Shown: piece by piece, positions 8,928 to 19,587 of the stretch
How positions within the stretch are numbered: the first letter of the stretch is position 1
Layout of the letters: each line of letters opens with the position of its first letter
Assembly (NCBI GenBank): GCA_022823365.1
Contig: JAJDXG010000019.1
Location: 1-64,000 of the forward strand
Length of the DNA: 64,000 nt
DNA from: Gemmatimonadota bacterium
GTDB lineage: Bacteria; Gemmatimonadota; Gemmatimonadetes; Longimicrobiales; Gaopeijiaceae
Direction: 5' to 3'
Position numbers and translations under genes: made by a program
Notes under the pieces: generated by a model
Told to the model about the DNA's origin: nothing
What the model saw: the letters and a program-made list of their open reading frames with translations, nothing else
Database searches by the model: none

Positions 8928-9638
8928 GTGTCCCGCAGTCACACCGCAACACTCGCCCTGGTCTTGATTCCGTTGCTGTCAGCCGGCTGTGCCGGGGGCG
9001 GCGATGCTGCGGAATCCGAATCCGCCGCCGCCGTGTCCGTCGAGGCCATGGGCGGTATGGATGCCACCGGTGCCAAGGCCGCCCTCGCCAACCCCAACCT
9101 CGCCACCGGAGATGAGCTGACCGCGGTCCCGGGGATGACGGCGGAGGCTGCCGCGGCGGTTGCCGGCGGACGGCCCTACCTGCGCGCGGCGGATCTGCAC
9201 GAGGTGCTGGCGGGGGCGATCGGAGAAGAGGCGGCTCTGGGAGCCTACCGCGCGCTTTGGCTGCCGATCAATCTCAACGATGTGACGAACGACGAGATTC
9301 TGCTGATTCCGGGCGTCGGGGATCGGATGGCGCATGAGTTCGAGGAGTACCGCCCTTACCTGGATATGGGTGAGTTCCGCATGGAGATCGGGAAATACGT
9401 GGACGAGAACGAGGTGGAGCGGCTCGCCCGGTACGTGTACGTCCCGATCGACCTGAACAGGGCCACCCGCGAAGAGATCATGGCGGTTCCGGGGATGAGC
9501 GAACGCATGGCTTACGAGTTCGAGGAGTACCGCCCCTACACCGACCTCGACCAGTTCCGGCGCGAGATCGGAAAGTACGTAGACGAGAACGAGGTCGCGC
9601 GGTTCGAGCGCTACGTGACGCTGAACCAGGGCGGATAG
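8928..9638 (+). CDS. Helix-hairpin-helix repeat lipoprotein
   Basis: A 236-residue lipoprotein (lipobox LLSAGC) with a short acidic Ala/Ser/Glu linker and three ComEA-like helix-hairpin-helix units. The second and third are nearly identical 60-residue repeats (start of each: NLNDVTNDEILLIPGV and DLNRATREEIMAVPGM; both carry EFEEYRPY and EIGKYVDENEV). The first unit is degenerate. HhH domains often bind DNA, but an anchored extracytoplasmic copy next to a PepSY protein suggests another role. The GTG at 8928 has GGAGG upstream. Longer in-frame starts would place coding sequence across the Fur-like box. Probably an operon with the PepSY gene 43 bases downstream. Confidence 0.78.
   Translation: MSRSHTATLALVLIPLLSAGCAGGGDAAESESAAAVSVEAMGGMDATGAKAALANPNLATGDELTAVPGMTAEAAAAVAGGRPYLRAADLHEVLAGAIGEEAALGAYRALWLPINLNDVTNDEILLIPGVGDRMAHEFEEYRPYLDMGEFRMEIGKYVDENEVERLARYVYVPIDLNRATREEIMAVPGMSERMAYEFEEYRPYTDLDQFRREIGKYVDENEVARFERYVTLNQGG
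9267..9626 (+). repeat. Two tandem 180-base coding repeats (HhH units)
   Basis: Unit 1 spans about 9267-9446 and unit 2 about 9447-9626. They encode consecutive 60-residue helix-hairpin-helix units with blocks of identical residues, consistent with an internal duplication. Confidence 0.7.
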
Positions 9639-9681
9639 GGGCGCGGGCGGGGCGCCACCTTCGTCGACTTGGCGGCGTCAG

Positions 9682-10836
9682 ATGCGGATGATCCGCGCAG
9701 TCATCTTCTGGCTGCACCTCGCTGTGGCCGCGGCCGCCGGGCTGGTTATTCTGATGTTGGCGGCGACGGGGGTGGTCCTGTCGCTCGAGGAAACGGTGAC
9801 GGGGCTTGCGGAGCGGCGGTATTTCGTGGGCGCGCCGGAGGGTGTGGAACGGCTGCCCCCGGAGGAGATCGCGGTGGCGTCCGGGTTCACGGCGACTTCA
9901 CTGAGCTATCGGTCGGATCCGCGCGCGCCCGTCCGCGTCTTCGAGGGGCGGGACCGGTACGCCCGCGTCAATCCGTACACGGGGCAGGTTCTGGCAACGG
10001 GACCGGGCGGACTCGAGCGGTTCTTCGAAGCCGTTCACAACTGGCACCGCTGGTTCAACGTCTCGGGAGGCTCGGTGCGTCGTGCCCGGGCGGTGACCGG
10101 GGCGGTCAACGTGGCCTTCCTCTTTCTGCTGCTTACCGGGCCGATCCTTTGGATTCCGCGGCCCGTCACCCGGCGGTCGCTCGCCAGCGTGCTCTTTCTC
10201 CGCCGCGGGGCGAGGGGCCCCGGGCGCGACCTCAACTGGCACCAGGTGGTCGGGATCTGGTCCGTCCTGCCACTGGCAGCGATCGCGGCCACGGGGGTCG
10301 CCACCTCGTATCCGGCTGTGGGAGATCGGGTCTATCCGATGGTGGGCAACGCCGTGCCCGCCGGGGCATGGGCGGTCGCATCGGCGTCCAAAGCGGTGAG
10401 GGTTGACGGGACGGCGATTTCGGAGAACTCGGCTCGCGTGGCGGAACCGGACCTGAGGGCCGTGCTCGCGACCGCGGAGGCATGGGCGCCGGGGTGGCGG
10501 ACCTTGATCCTGAACCTGCCGCGCCCCGCGGACAGCGAGGTGCGCGTCGAGGTGCGGGGGGGCCGCGCAGGCCAGCCTCACAAGACCGGCTTCCTCACCG
10601 TGGACGCCGCCTCCGGCGCCGCGCGCGCATGGGAGTCCTTCGCCGACGATTCGCCCGCACGGCGGGCCCAGCAGTTCCTGCGGTACGCGCACACGGGGGA
10701 GTACTGGGGGCTCGGGGGGCAACTGTTGGCAGGATGCTTCTCGTTGGCCGCCACGCTGATGGTGTGGACCGGCCTTTCGCTGGCCGTGCGGCGGCTGCGA
10801 CGTCTTGTCAGCTCCCGGCGGGGGCCGCAGAGATAG
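9682..10836 (+). CDS. PepSY-associated transmembrane protein (iron-uptake type)
   Basis: A 384-residue integral membrane protein of the PepSY_TM family. There is a TM helix near the N-terminus (LHLAVAAAAGLVILML), a periplasmic PepSY region with conserved VNPYTGQV, the motif VHNWHRWF entering the second TM helix, a third helix after DLNWHQVVGIW, and a last helix near 350-370 preceded by RYAHTGEYWG. The histidines at helix ends may carry haem. Members are commonly found in iron-siderophore operons and resemble ferric reductases. The Fur-like box upstream of the preceding gene fits. The stop codon abuts the thrS stop (TAGCTA), so the two genes converge with no spacer. Confidence 0.85.
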   Translation: MRMIRAVIFWLHLAVAAAAGLVILMLAATGVVLSLEETVTGLAERRYFVGAPEGVERLPPEEIAVASGFTATSLSYRSDPRAPVRVFEGRDRYARVNPYTGQVLATGPGGLERFFEAVHNWHRWFNVSGGSVRRARAVTGAVNVAFLFLLLTGPILWIPRPVTRRSLASVLFLRRGARGPGRDLNWHQVVGIWSVLPLAAIAATGVATSYPAVGDRVYPMVGNAVPAGAWAVASASKAVRVDGTAISENSARVAEPDLRAVLATAEAWAPGWRTLILNLPRPADSEVRVEVRGGRAGQPHKTGFLTVDAASGAARAWESFADDSPARRAQQFLRYAHTGEYWGLGGQLLAGCFSLAATLMVWTGLSLAVRRLRRLVSSRRGPQR

Positions 10837-12759
10837 CTACCAGCGCGCCCGGCTGCGGATGTCTTCGGCGACCTGCCCGGCGAACGCCTCGCGCTCCATG
10901 ACCACTTGCTTCCTGCCCGCGCCGCGCCTGCGCACCGCCACCGTCCCCGCCTCGGCCTCGCGCTTCCCCACCACCCCCATGTAGGGCACCTTCTTCACCT
11001 CCGCCTCGCGGATGCGGTAGCCGAGGGTGTCCTGGTCGTCCAGTTGAGCGCGCGCTCCCTTCGCGCGCAGGAGGTCCACCAGCTCGCGGGCGCTCTCGCT
11101 CCATACCTCCGAGACGGGAAGGACGCGCACCTGCTCCGGGGCCAGCCACACCGGGAAGGCGCCCGCGTAGTGCTCCACCAGCCCGCCGATGAAGCGCTCC
11201 ATCGACCCCAGCATGGTGCGGTGGATGACCACCACGTTGTGGCGCTGGTTGTCGCTGCCCACGTAGTCGAGGCCGAAGCGCTCGGGCATCAGGAAGTCGA
11301 GCTGGAAGGTCGGCCCCTGCCACTTCCGCCCGAGCGCATCCACGAGCAGAATGTCCACCTTGGGGCCATAGAAGGCACCTCCGCCCTCGTCGACCTCGTA
11401 ATCCTGACCGCGTTCCTCGAGCACGGCTGCGAGCGTGCGCACCGCGGCGTCGTAGACCGCGGGGTCGCCGATCGCCTTCTCGGGACGCGTCGAGAGCGCC
11501 ACCTCGAACTGGTAGCCGAACACGTCCAGCAGGTACGCGACCAGGCCGAGCAGGCGATGGTATTCATCGCTGATCTGGTCCTCGCGGACGAAGATGTGGG
11601 CGTCGTCCTGTGTGAACGACCTCACCCGCAGCATCCCGTGCAGCGTACCCGTGCGTTCGTAGCGGTAGCAGGTGCCGAGTTCCGCATAGCGGAGCGGGAG
11701 ATCGCGGTAGGAGCGGCTCCGTGAGCGGTAGATCATGAAGTGATGCGGGCAATTCATCGGCTTCATGCGGAAGCGGTTCCCCTCGTCGGCCATCGGGGGA
11801 AACATGTCTTCGCTGAAGACCTCCAGGTGCCCCGAGATGCGGTACAGCTCCTCGCGCGCGACGTGCGGGCTGTAGACCAGTTCGTAGCCGTGCTCGAGCA
11901 GCGTCGTCTTCAGGAACTCCTCCACCGTATGGCGGACCAGGCCCCCGTTCGGATGCCAGAGGATGAACCCGGACCCGACCTCCTCCTGGATGCTGAACAG
12001 GTCCAGCTCCCTGCCGAGCACGCGGTGGTCGCGCCGGCGCGCCTCCGCGAGCCGCTCCAGGTGCTCGTCCAGCGCCTTCCTGCTGAAGAACGCGGTGCCG
12101 TAGATGCGCTGCAGCATCTGGCGGTTTTCGTCGCCCCTCCAGTAGGCGCCTGCGGTGGAGAGCAGCTTGAAGTGCTTCACGCCGCCGGTGGAGGGTACGT
12201 GTGGTCCGCGGCACAGGTCCAGGAAAGGGCCGTCCTCGTAGACCGTGATCACCTCGTCGTCGGCCATCTCCTCCAGCCGCTCCAGCTTGAGCGGGTCATC
12301 CGCGAAGAGTTCCCTGCCCTCCTCCTTGCTGATGCGGCGCCGTTCGAAGGGGAAGTCGGCGGCGACCACCTCGCGCATACGCACCTCGAAGGCCTCCAGG
12401 TCTTCGGGCGTGAAGGGTTCGTCGACCTCGAAGTCGTAATAGAAGCCGTCCTCGATCGAGGGGCCGAAGCCGATACCGGCGCCGGGACGCAGCTCGCGCA
12501 CCGCGGTGGCCAGGACGTGCGCGGCCGAGTGGCGCAGCACGGGGAGGGCGTCGTCGTCCCTGCTGGTGAGGATGCGTACTTCGGCGCCCGGCGAGACCGG
12601 CCGAGCCAGGTCGACCACCTCGTCGTCGACTACCGCCGCCAAGGCGGCGCGGGCCAGTCCGGGGCCGATGCCGGCCGCGATGTCGGCGGCGCTGCTGCCG
12701 CGCGGCGTCTCGATGGCGCTGCCGTCGGGGAGCCGCACCTGGATGGATTCGTCAGCCAT
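10837..12759 (-). CDS. thrS: Threonine--tRNA ligase
   Basis: A 640-residue cytoplasmic enzyme charging tRNA-Thr. Domains: TGS (about 1-62), editing domain with HSAAH and CRGPH zinc/editing residues, class II catalytic core with motif 2 (MNCPHHF, then CYRYERTGTLHGM) and motif 3 (GSMERFIGGLVEH), and a C-terminal anticodon-binding domain. Full length for the family. ATG at 12759. The groEL terminator lies upstream, so it is probably transcribed on its own. Confidence 0.97.
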   Translation of the reverse strand: MADESIQVRLPDGSAIETPRGSSAADIAAGIGPGLARAALAAVVDDEVVDLARPVSPGAEVRILTSRDDDALPVLRHSAAHVLATAVRELRPGAGIGFGPSIEDGFYYDFEVDEPFTPEDLEAFEVRMREVVAADFPFERRRISKEEGRELFADDPLKLERLEEMADDEVITVYEDGPFLDLCRGPHVPSTGGVKHFKLLSTAGAYWRGDENRQMLQRIYGTAFFSRKALDEHLERLAEARRRDHRVLGRELDLFSIQEEVGSGFILWHPNGGLVRHTVEEFLKTTLLEHGYELVYSPHVAREELYRISGHLEVFSEDMFPPMADEGNRFRMKPMNCPHHFMIYRSRSRSYRDLPLRYAELGTCYRYERTGTLHGMLRVRSFTQDDAHIFVREDQISDEYHRLLGLVAYLLDVFGYQFEVALSTRPEKAIGDPAVYDAAVRTLAAVLEERGQDYEVDEGGGAFYGPKVDILLVDALGRKWQGPTFQLDFLMPERFGLDYVGSDNQRHNVVVIHRTMLGSMERFIGGLVEHYAGAFPVWLAPEQVRVLPVSEVWSESARELVDLLRAKGARAQLDDQDTLGYRIREAEVKKVPYMGVVGKREAEAGTVAVRRRGAGRKQVVMEREAFAGQVAEDIRSRARW

Positions 12760-12859
12760 CGGTCATCTGGATGGTTGCGGGGATTCGGATGCTTCGGGAC
12801 AACGGTCGCCGAAGATACACGGCGGAACGCGAATTGTGCGCGCCGCCGACAAAACGGCA

Positions 12860-12893
12860 AGGAGCCCGGACGACCATCGCCGCCCGGGCTCCT
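12860..12893 (-). terminator. Rho-independent-like terminator after groEL
   Basis: A 10-bp perfect stem (AGGAGCCCGG with CCGGGCTCCT) and a 14-base loop. On the minus strand a short T-rich run (CGTTTTG) follows. It lies 43 bases beyond the groEL stop and separates groESL from thrS. Confidence 0.65.
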
Positions 12894-12936
12894 GGATGTT
12901 CGGCCGGACCAGACGCCGGCCGCGCGGGTCAGGGGA

Positions 12937-14580
<1,644 letters not shown>

Positions 14581-14668
14581 GCTTTGTTTCTCCTCTGTTT
14601 AGAGCCGCGGGCGGCGCCCGGCCGCCACCGGCCCGTCGTGTTGCCGTTCGGTTTCTCGGGGGAAGCGG

Positions 14669-14980
14669 TCAGTCGGTGATGATGGCGAGGATGTCCGACT
14701 CGCGGAGGATGAGCAGCTCCTCGTCGTCCACCGTGACCTCGGTGCCGCTGTACTTGCCGTACAGGACGGTGTCGCCGACGGAGACGTCGGCCGCGATGCG
14801 CGTGCCGTCGTCGGAGAGCTTGCCGGGGCCGACTGCGAGCACGGTGCCCTGCTGGGGCTTCTCCTTCTGGGCGGTGTCCGGGATGTAGAGACCGCCGCGG
14901 GTCTGCTCCGTCTCCTCGGCCGCCTGGATGACGACCCGGTCGGCGAGCGGCTTGATTCTGTTCGCTGCACTCGTTGCCAT
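14669..14980 (-). CDS. groES: 10 kDa co-chaperonin GroES
   Basis: A 103-residue lid of the GroEL chamber. The conserved [10 protein letters not shown] start, the mobile loop ([17 protein letters not shown]-like) and [13 protein letters not shown] are all visible. ATG at 14980 with AGGAG upstream. First gene of groES-groEL; a promoter and CIRCE operator lie directly upstream. Confidence 0.97.
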   Translation of the reverse strand: MATSAANRIKPLADRVVIQAAEETEQTRGGLYIPDTAQKEKPQQGTVLAVGPGKLSDDGTRIAADVSVGDTVLYGKYSGTEVTVDDEELLILRESDILAIITD

Positions 14981-15050
14981 GCGTGGGTTCTCCTGTGAAT
15001 GGTGGTCCGAATACAGGTCTTTCCGGCCGGATCTCCGGCGCGAGCGATTG

Positions 15051-15077
15051 TTAGCACTCCACGCCGAGGAGTGCTAA
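15051..15077 (-). promoter_or_regulatory. CIRCE operator (HrcA binding site)
   Basis: Perfect TTAGCACTC-N9-GAGTGCTAA inverted repeat. This is the known binding site of the heat-shock repressor HrcA. It lies about 70 bases before groES and just downstream of the predicted -10 box, so bound HrcA would block initiation. hrcA itself is not in the window. Confidence 0.96.
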
Positions 15078-15085
15078 CGGCCAGA

Positions 15086-15113
15086 AAAGTACCCCGGGGA
15101 CCACGGATGTCAA
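15086..15113 (-). promoter_or_regulatory. Sigma-70-type promoter of groESL
   Basis: On the minus strand TTGACA (15113-15108) and TACTTT (15091-15086) are separated by 16 bases. The CIRCE element begins 8 bases past the -10 box. Confidence 0.7.
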
Positions 15114-15159
15114 CCCGCGCACGTCCACCCATCACGCCCGCGAAGGCGCGAGACCGTCA

Positions 15160-18100
15160 TCACGGACGGCGGAGCAGTTCCTCCAGCGTGTGCACGGCTC
15201 CGCCCAGGATGACCGTGTGCACGGAGCGGGTCGCGGTGATGTCCTGCAGGGGATCCTCGTCGAGGACGATCAGGTCGGCGAACGCGCCGGGGGCGACCAC
15301 GCCGAGGCGCCCCTCGTACCCGAGGGCTTCGCCGGACTCCGACGTGGTGGCCCGCAGAACATCGACGGGACGCATGCGGCCGTAGCGGACCAGGATCTCC
15401 ATCTCCGCGTGCAGGCTGAGGCCGCGCGGAATGATGGGCGAGTCAGTGCCCATGATGACCCGGCCCCCGCCCTCGAGCACCCGGCGCGGGAGGGAGGACA
15501 TGCGTTCGACCATGCGGCGCGCCAGCGCCAGGTCCGGAGGGATGCGGGTGCTGGCGGACGCGTCCGGGAAGAAAGTCTCGACGCGCGGGTCGTCGAAGAG
15601 GTCGGGCGCCTCGGCGGCGAGCAGGCCATAGCCGCCGTAGATGCCGACCGTGGGCGTGAGGGTCATGCCCGAAGCGGCCAGAAGATCGACCGCGTCCGCA
15701 TAGATCCCGTTGGTCTCGGAGACCTTGGTGGAGTAGCCACGCCGGCTGGTGCCGCGCACATGCTCGACCCCGTCGCCGCCGTACGCGACCGCCGGATAGA
15801 GTTCGTGCGAGCTGACCGGGATGCCGAGGGCGTGTGCTTCGGCGATGGCCCGGCGCTGCATCGGGTCCGAGAGGCGCACGTAGGTCTTGATCATGTCGTG
15901 GCCGAGGGTCGCGGCGCGCCCCATCTGCAGTTCGACCTGCGCGCTCGCGCCAAGGGCGGGCGCGTTGGGGTAGTAGATGCGGCTGCCGTCGATGGTGCCG
16001 CCGGTCCCGAAGATGCGCGGCGCGATGCGCCGGCCGGACTCGCCGGCCTCCTTGGCTTCGGTGAGCTCGTAGCCGTCGCAGGCGGGGCAGCGGGTCGCGG
16101 TCACCCCCCAGGAGAGCCACAGCCGGCCCTTGGACTCCCCGTCGGCCAGGCCGCCGTGGGTGTGCATCTCGATCAGGCCGGGCATGACCACCTGCCCGGC
16201 GGCGTCCACGACCCGGTCGGCGGTGCGCGCGGGGTCGCGGTCGGCCACCTCGGTGATGACGCCATCCTCGATGACGATGTCCACGTCGCGGCGGAGCGTC
16301 TCGGAGCGGCCGTCGAAGAGGGCGCCCGCGCGCACCAGCACCGAGGCCGGCGGCTCCGGCCGCGTCCAGGCGAGGGTGGGAGTGATGTCCTCCGCGGCGC
16401 CGGTGAGCGCGTCGATGCGGCGCAAGCGGTCGTCGCTCAGGTAGACGAGGGACCGCGAGTCGCCGGTCCAGGAGGGATCGTCGGCGGCCTCGTTGGTGAG
16501 GCGGCGGGGAAGGTCGGCGGTCTCGCCGCCGGCGGTCATGGCGACCGTCCAGAGTACGCCGTCGGAGATGTAGGCGACCTGGCGGCCGTCCGGCGACCAG
16601 GCCGGGCCGTCGTTGGCGCGGCTGCCGACCGACCCGTGCAGGGGCAGGTCGAGGTAGCGGTCGGTGGTCTGGAAGGCGGTGGCGAAGGCGAACGGCGCCG
16701 GGTGCCCGCCCGCCCAGGCGGGCAGATCGTGGGTGTGGCCATGGCCGCGGTGGACGGGGCGGACGGGCACCGCGGGAGTGGCCGCACGCGACCCTGCGGT
16801 CGGAACAGGAAGCGCCAGCGCTCCGGGCATCGCGTCCGCGGTGCGGAGCGGGCGGGTGGGCACCACCAGCGCGCGGTTCACGCCCTCCCGGAAGCGTCCC
16901 GAGTAGGGTGAGAGCGCGGAGACCAGCACGGAGGCGCCGTCGGGCGACCAGGAGGGCCGCCCCGCCCCGTTCAACCCCGCGCGCAGCGTCTCCACCACCC
17001 CGGTCGCCAGGTCCACCACCTGCACCGCCGTCCCGGCCGCCGATCCCACGAAGGCGATGCGGCTCCCGTCCGGCGACCACGCCGGCATGGTGGCGGCGGC
17101 CCCTTCGGTCACCCGGCGGTCGCTCCCCGTCCCCAGGTCGCGCACGTACAGGTCGAGCGACCCGTCCCGGTCGGAGGCGAACGCAAGACGACCGCCATCG
17201 GGCGACCAGGCAGGATCGGCCTCGATCCAGGGATCGTCGGTGAGGCGCTCCGCATCCCCGCCGATGGTGTGAAGCCAGAGGTCGCCCAGCGCCGAAAACA
17301 CCACTTGCGTCCCGTCGGGCGAGACCGCCGGCGATACGATGCCGCGCACCTGGAACGGGCCGGGCGCCCGCAGATCCCGCGGCCGCCGCGGATAGCGGGT
17401 CCGGTCGAGAGCCACCGTTGCCGAGAACGCCACGTCCCGCCGGCCGCTGCCGTCGCCCCGGCGCCATCGCACCAGCCCGTCCCCCGTGTGGTACAGGTCT
17501 CCGGCCGCGGTCCAGGATGCCCGGAACGGAAAAACATCCTCTTCCTCGCCGGTAAGGGTACGCGGCTCTCCTCCGCTCACCGCCACGGCGTACAGGCGCG
17601 ACCGCCCTTCCCCTACGGAGTTAAAGGAAAGCGTCCCACCGTCCGCGCTCCAGGAAGGCGCGTTCAACTCGCCCCCGTCCCCTTCCGCGATCCGGCGCGG
17701 CTCCGCGTCTCCCGCCAGGACCGCTGGTCCGCCGTCCCCGGTCAGCCAGATTCCGGACCGGACTCCATCCGCCGCGAACGCGACCTCTCCGCCATCCGGA
17801 GAGAACGCGGGTCCGTATTCGTTGCCGGGCCAGTCCGTCAGCTGTTCGGGGTCTCCGGCGTCCAGCCCCATCACCCACACGTCGTAGCTGCCGCCCCGGT
17901 CCGACGAAAACGCGAGGCGGTCGCCGTCCGGCGACCAGTGGGGCTCGCGGTGGTCGAACCGGCCGCGCGTGTGCTGGCGCAACCCCGTCCCGTCCGCGCC
18001 CACGCTCCAGATGTGGTAATTGCCGTCCCAATACGCCTGGAAGGCGATGCGGCTTCCGTCGGGCGACCATGCCGGCTGGCGCGCATCCCCGACGGGATCG

Positions 18101-18336
18101 GTGAGGGCCCTTGCGGCTCCCCCGCCGGCGGGCATCACCCAGATGCGGCCCAGCAGATCGAGCGCAAGCGTGCTCTCGTCCGGGGAGAGCGCGACGGCGA
18201 CGTTGGTGCCCTCCGAGATCGTGACCTCGATCGTTCTCTCGGGTTCGCCCGCAGACGGGGTCTGTGCACCGGCCGGGACGGGAGCGGCCCCGGCGGCGCA
18301 ACCGATCGCAACCACGACGGCAATGTATCTGGACAC
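15160..18336 (-). CDS. Exported beta-propeller/amidohydrolase fusion protein
   Basis: A 1058-residue secreted protein. Signal peptide (to about PAGAQ), then many TolB/PD40-type propeller repeats (repeated WSPDG motifs, about residues 40-650), then a complete amidohydrolase domain (about 665-1058). The latter shows MHTHGG, candidate metal lysine in MIKTYV, histidines in SSHELYP and VEHVRG, and MGTDSP. Similar proteins are annotated as amidohydrolases or TolB-like peptidases; the propeller may select peptide-like substrates. The GTG at 18336 has AGGAG at good spacing and begins the signal peptide; an ATG at 18372 is possible but poorly supported. The next gene upstream ends 42 bases away. Confidence 0.88.
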   Translation of the reverse strand: MSRYIAVVVAIGCAAGAAPVPAGAQTPSAGEPERTIEVTISEGTNVAVALSPDESTLALDLLGRIWVMPAGGGAARALTDPVGDARQPAWSPDGSRIAFQAYWDGNYHIWSVGADGTGLRQHTRGRFDHREPHWSPDGDRLAFSSDRGGSYDVWVMGLDAGDPEQLTDWPGNEYGPAFSPDGGEVAFAADGVRSGIWLTGDGGPAVLAGDAEPRRIAEGDGGELNAPSWSADGGTLSFNSVGEGRSRLYAVAVSGGEPRTLTGEEEDVFPFRASWTAAGDLYHTGDGLVRWRRGDGSGRRDVAFSATVALDRTRYPRRPRDLRAPGPFQVRGIVSPAVSPDGTQVVFSALGDLWLHTIGGDAERLTDDPWIEADPAWSPDGGRLAFASDRDGSLDLYVRDLGTGSDRRVTEGAAATMPAWSPDGSRIAFVGSAAGTAVQVVDLATGVVETLRAGLNGAGRPSWSPDGASVLVSALSPYSGRFREGVNRALVVPTRPLRTADAMPGALALPVPTAGSRAATPAVPVRPVHRGHGHTHDLPAWAGGHPAPFAFATAFQTTDRYLDLPLHGSVGSRANDGPAWSPDGRQVAYISDGVLWTVAMTAGGETADLPRRLTNEAADDPSWTGDSRSLVYLSDDRLRRIDALTGAAEDITPTLAWTRPEPPASVLVRAGALFDGRSETLRRDVDIVIEDGVITEVADRDPARTADRVVDAAGQVVMPGLIEMHTHGGLADGESKGRLWLSWGVTATRCPACDGYELTEAKEAGESGRRIAPRIFGTGGTIDGSRIYYPNAPALGASAQVELQMGRAATLGHDMIKTYVRLSDPMQRRAIAEAHALGIPVSSHELYPAVAYGGDGVEHVRGTSRRGYSTKVSETNGIYADAVDLLAASGMTLTPTVGIYGGYGLLAAEAPDLFDDPRVETFFPDASASTRIPPDLALARRMVERMSSLPRRVLEGGGRVIMGTDSPIIPRGLSLHAEMEILVRYGRMRPVDVLRATTSESGEALGYEGRLGVVAPGAFADLIVLDEDPLQDITATRSVHTVILGGAVHTLEELLRRP

Positions 18337-18378
18337 TCTAATCTCCTGGGCTGAATCATCGCCGATGTTCAATGATAC

Positions 18379-19560
18379 TCACGCATTTCCACGTTCGTCC
18401 ATCGCCTGCACCCGGGCAGCGCGCAACTCCGACAATGGAACCGCGGGACCGCCCCAGGCCAGGCGTCCCCGGAGTGTGACGATCATCGAGCGCCACCAAC
18501 TCCAGGCGATGACCGCGCTGGCCACCGGAAGCGCCAGTCCGCTCCACCAGCGGAAGCAGGAGACTCTGGCGACGCATATGGCGAACCCCCAGGCAACCAT
18601 CGCGGAAGCGGCGAACAGTGCGGCGGCGAAAGCGTCCACGGGGACGAGCGCGACGGCCAGCACGACGGGTGCGATCCCGGTCCACACGAGTCCCGCCGTC
18701 TGCACGAGGACGGCCGAAATCCGGTAGTCCCTGAACGCGAAGAGGTTCTTTTCCGTCCCCCGGACGAGACCTCGGACGTCCGGATACCACTCGCACCTCA
18801 CGCTGGATTCGGCCCGGACGAGGTCCGAACGGTGGCCGGTCAGTTTCATCAGCCGGCCCAGTTGATAGTCCTCGTCGGGACGCAGCGCCACCCGCCTGTG
18901 TCCCCCGATGGCGCGGTAGGCGTCCGCCCGGAACAGGTTGTAGGCGCCCACGCCGAAGGAGGCTGTGCTCCCTGGGTCGCGAACCTGCCACAGCCGCGCC
19001 GTGACGTGCGCGCCCCAGTGGAACACGATCGTGCAGGCCTGCAGCATCGGACTCCGCATCACCAGCGCCGGCAGGACGGCGACATGGTCCAGCCTGTTTC
19101 TCAGGAGGTGGCGTACCCCGCGCTTCACAGCCCGGCGCCCGAACACAACGTCCCCATCGGTAAAGAGAAGCAGATCCCCCCTGGCCGCCAGCGCCCCATG
19201 CCAGGAAGCGTGGTTCTTCCCGAACCACCCCGCGGGCAATTCCTCGACGTGGAGCACCCTGAGACGGTCGTCTTGCGCGCTCAGCCGATCCGCGATCACG
19301 CCGGTGTGGTCCTGCGAGCGGTCGTCGACGAAGATGACCTCGTAGTCCGGATAGTCCAGGGCGAGCAGCGACGAGAGCGTCTGGTCCACGCAAGCTTCCT
19401 CGTTCCGGGCGGCCACCACCACCGACAGCCGGGGGAGGGGAGGATCGCCGTCGCGGGCGTCTCCGATCCGTTCCAGGCGGAAGACGTGCCGGTAGCTGTA
19501 GAGGGTGACGAGCGTCATGGCCACCCAGACAGCCAGGGTGACGGCGGCGACGATGAGCAT
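18379..19560 (-). CDS. Membrane-bound family 2 glycosyltransferase
   Basis: A 393-residue GT2 enzyme. An N-terminal TM helix is followed by the nucleotide-sugar fold: VVVAARNEE, FVDDRSQD, the metal-binding FTDGD, and an acceptor/acid segment RPDEDYQLG. Two or three TM helices lie at the C-terminus. The layout resembles lipid or carotenoid glycosyltransferases (HpnB/CrtQ-like), but the acceptor is unknown. An ATG at 19560 or a TTG at 19569 could start it; neither has a strong ribosome binding site. It ends shortly before the propeller-amidohydrolase start. Confidence 0.8.
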   Translation of the reverse strand: MLIVAAVTLAVWVAMTLVTLYSYRHVFRLERIGDARDGDPPLPRLSVVVAARNEEACVDQTLSSLLALDYPDYEVIFVDDRSQDHTGVIADRLSAQDDRLRVLHVEELPAGWFGKNHASWHGALAARGDLLLFTDGDVVFGRRAVKRGVRHLLRNRLDHVAVLPALVMRSPMLQACTIVFHWGAHVTARLWQVRDPGSTASFGVGAYNLFRADAYRAIGGHRRVALRPDEDYQLGRLMKLTGHRSDLVRAESSVRCEWYPDVRGLVRGTEKNLFAFRDYRISAVLVQTAGLVWTGIAPVVLAVALVPVDAFAAALFAASAMVAWGFAICVARVSCFRWWSGLALPVASAVIAWSWWRSMIVTLRGRLAWGGPAVPLSELRAARVQAMDERGNA

Positions 19561-19587
19561 GGCGGTCAATGTCGTCCGGGCTTCTCG

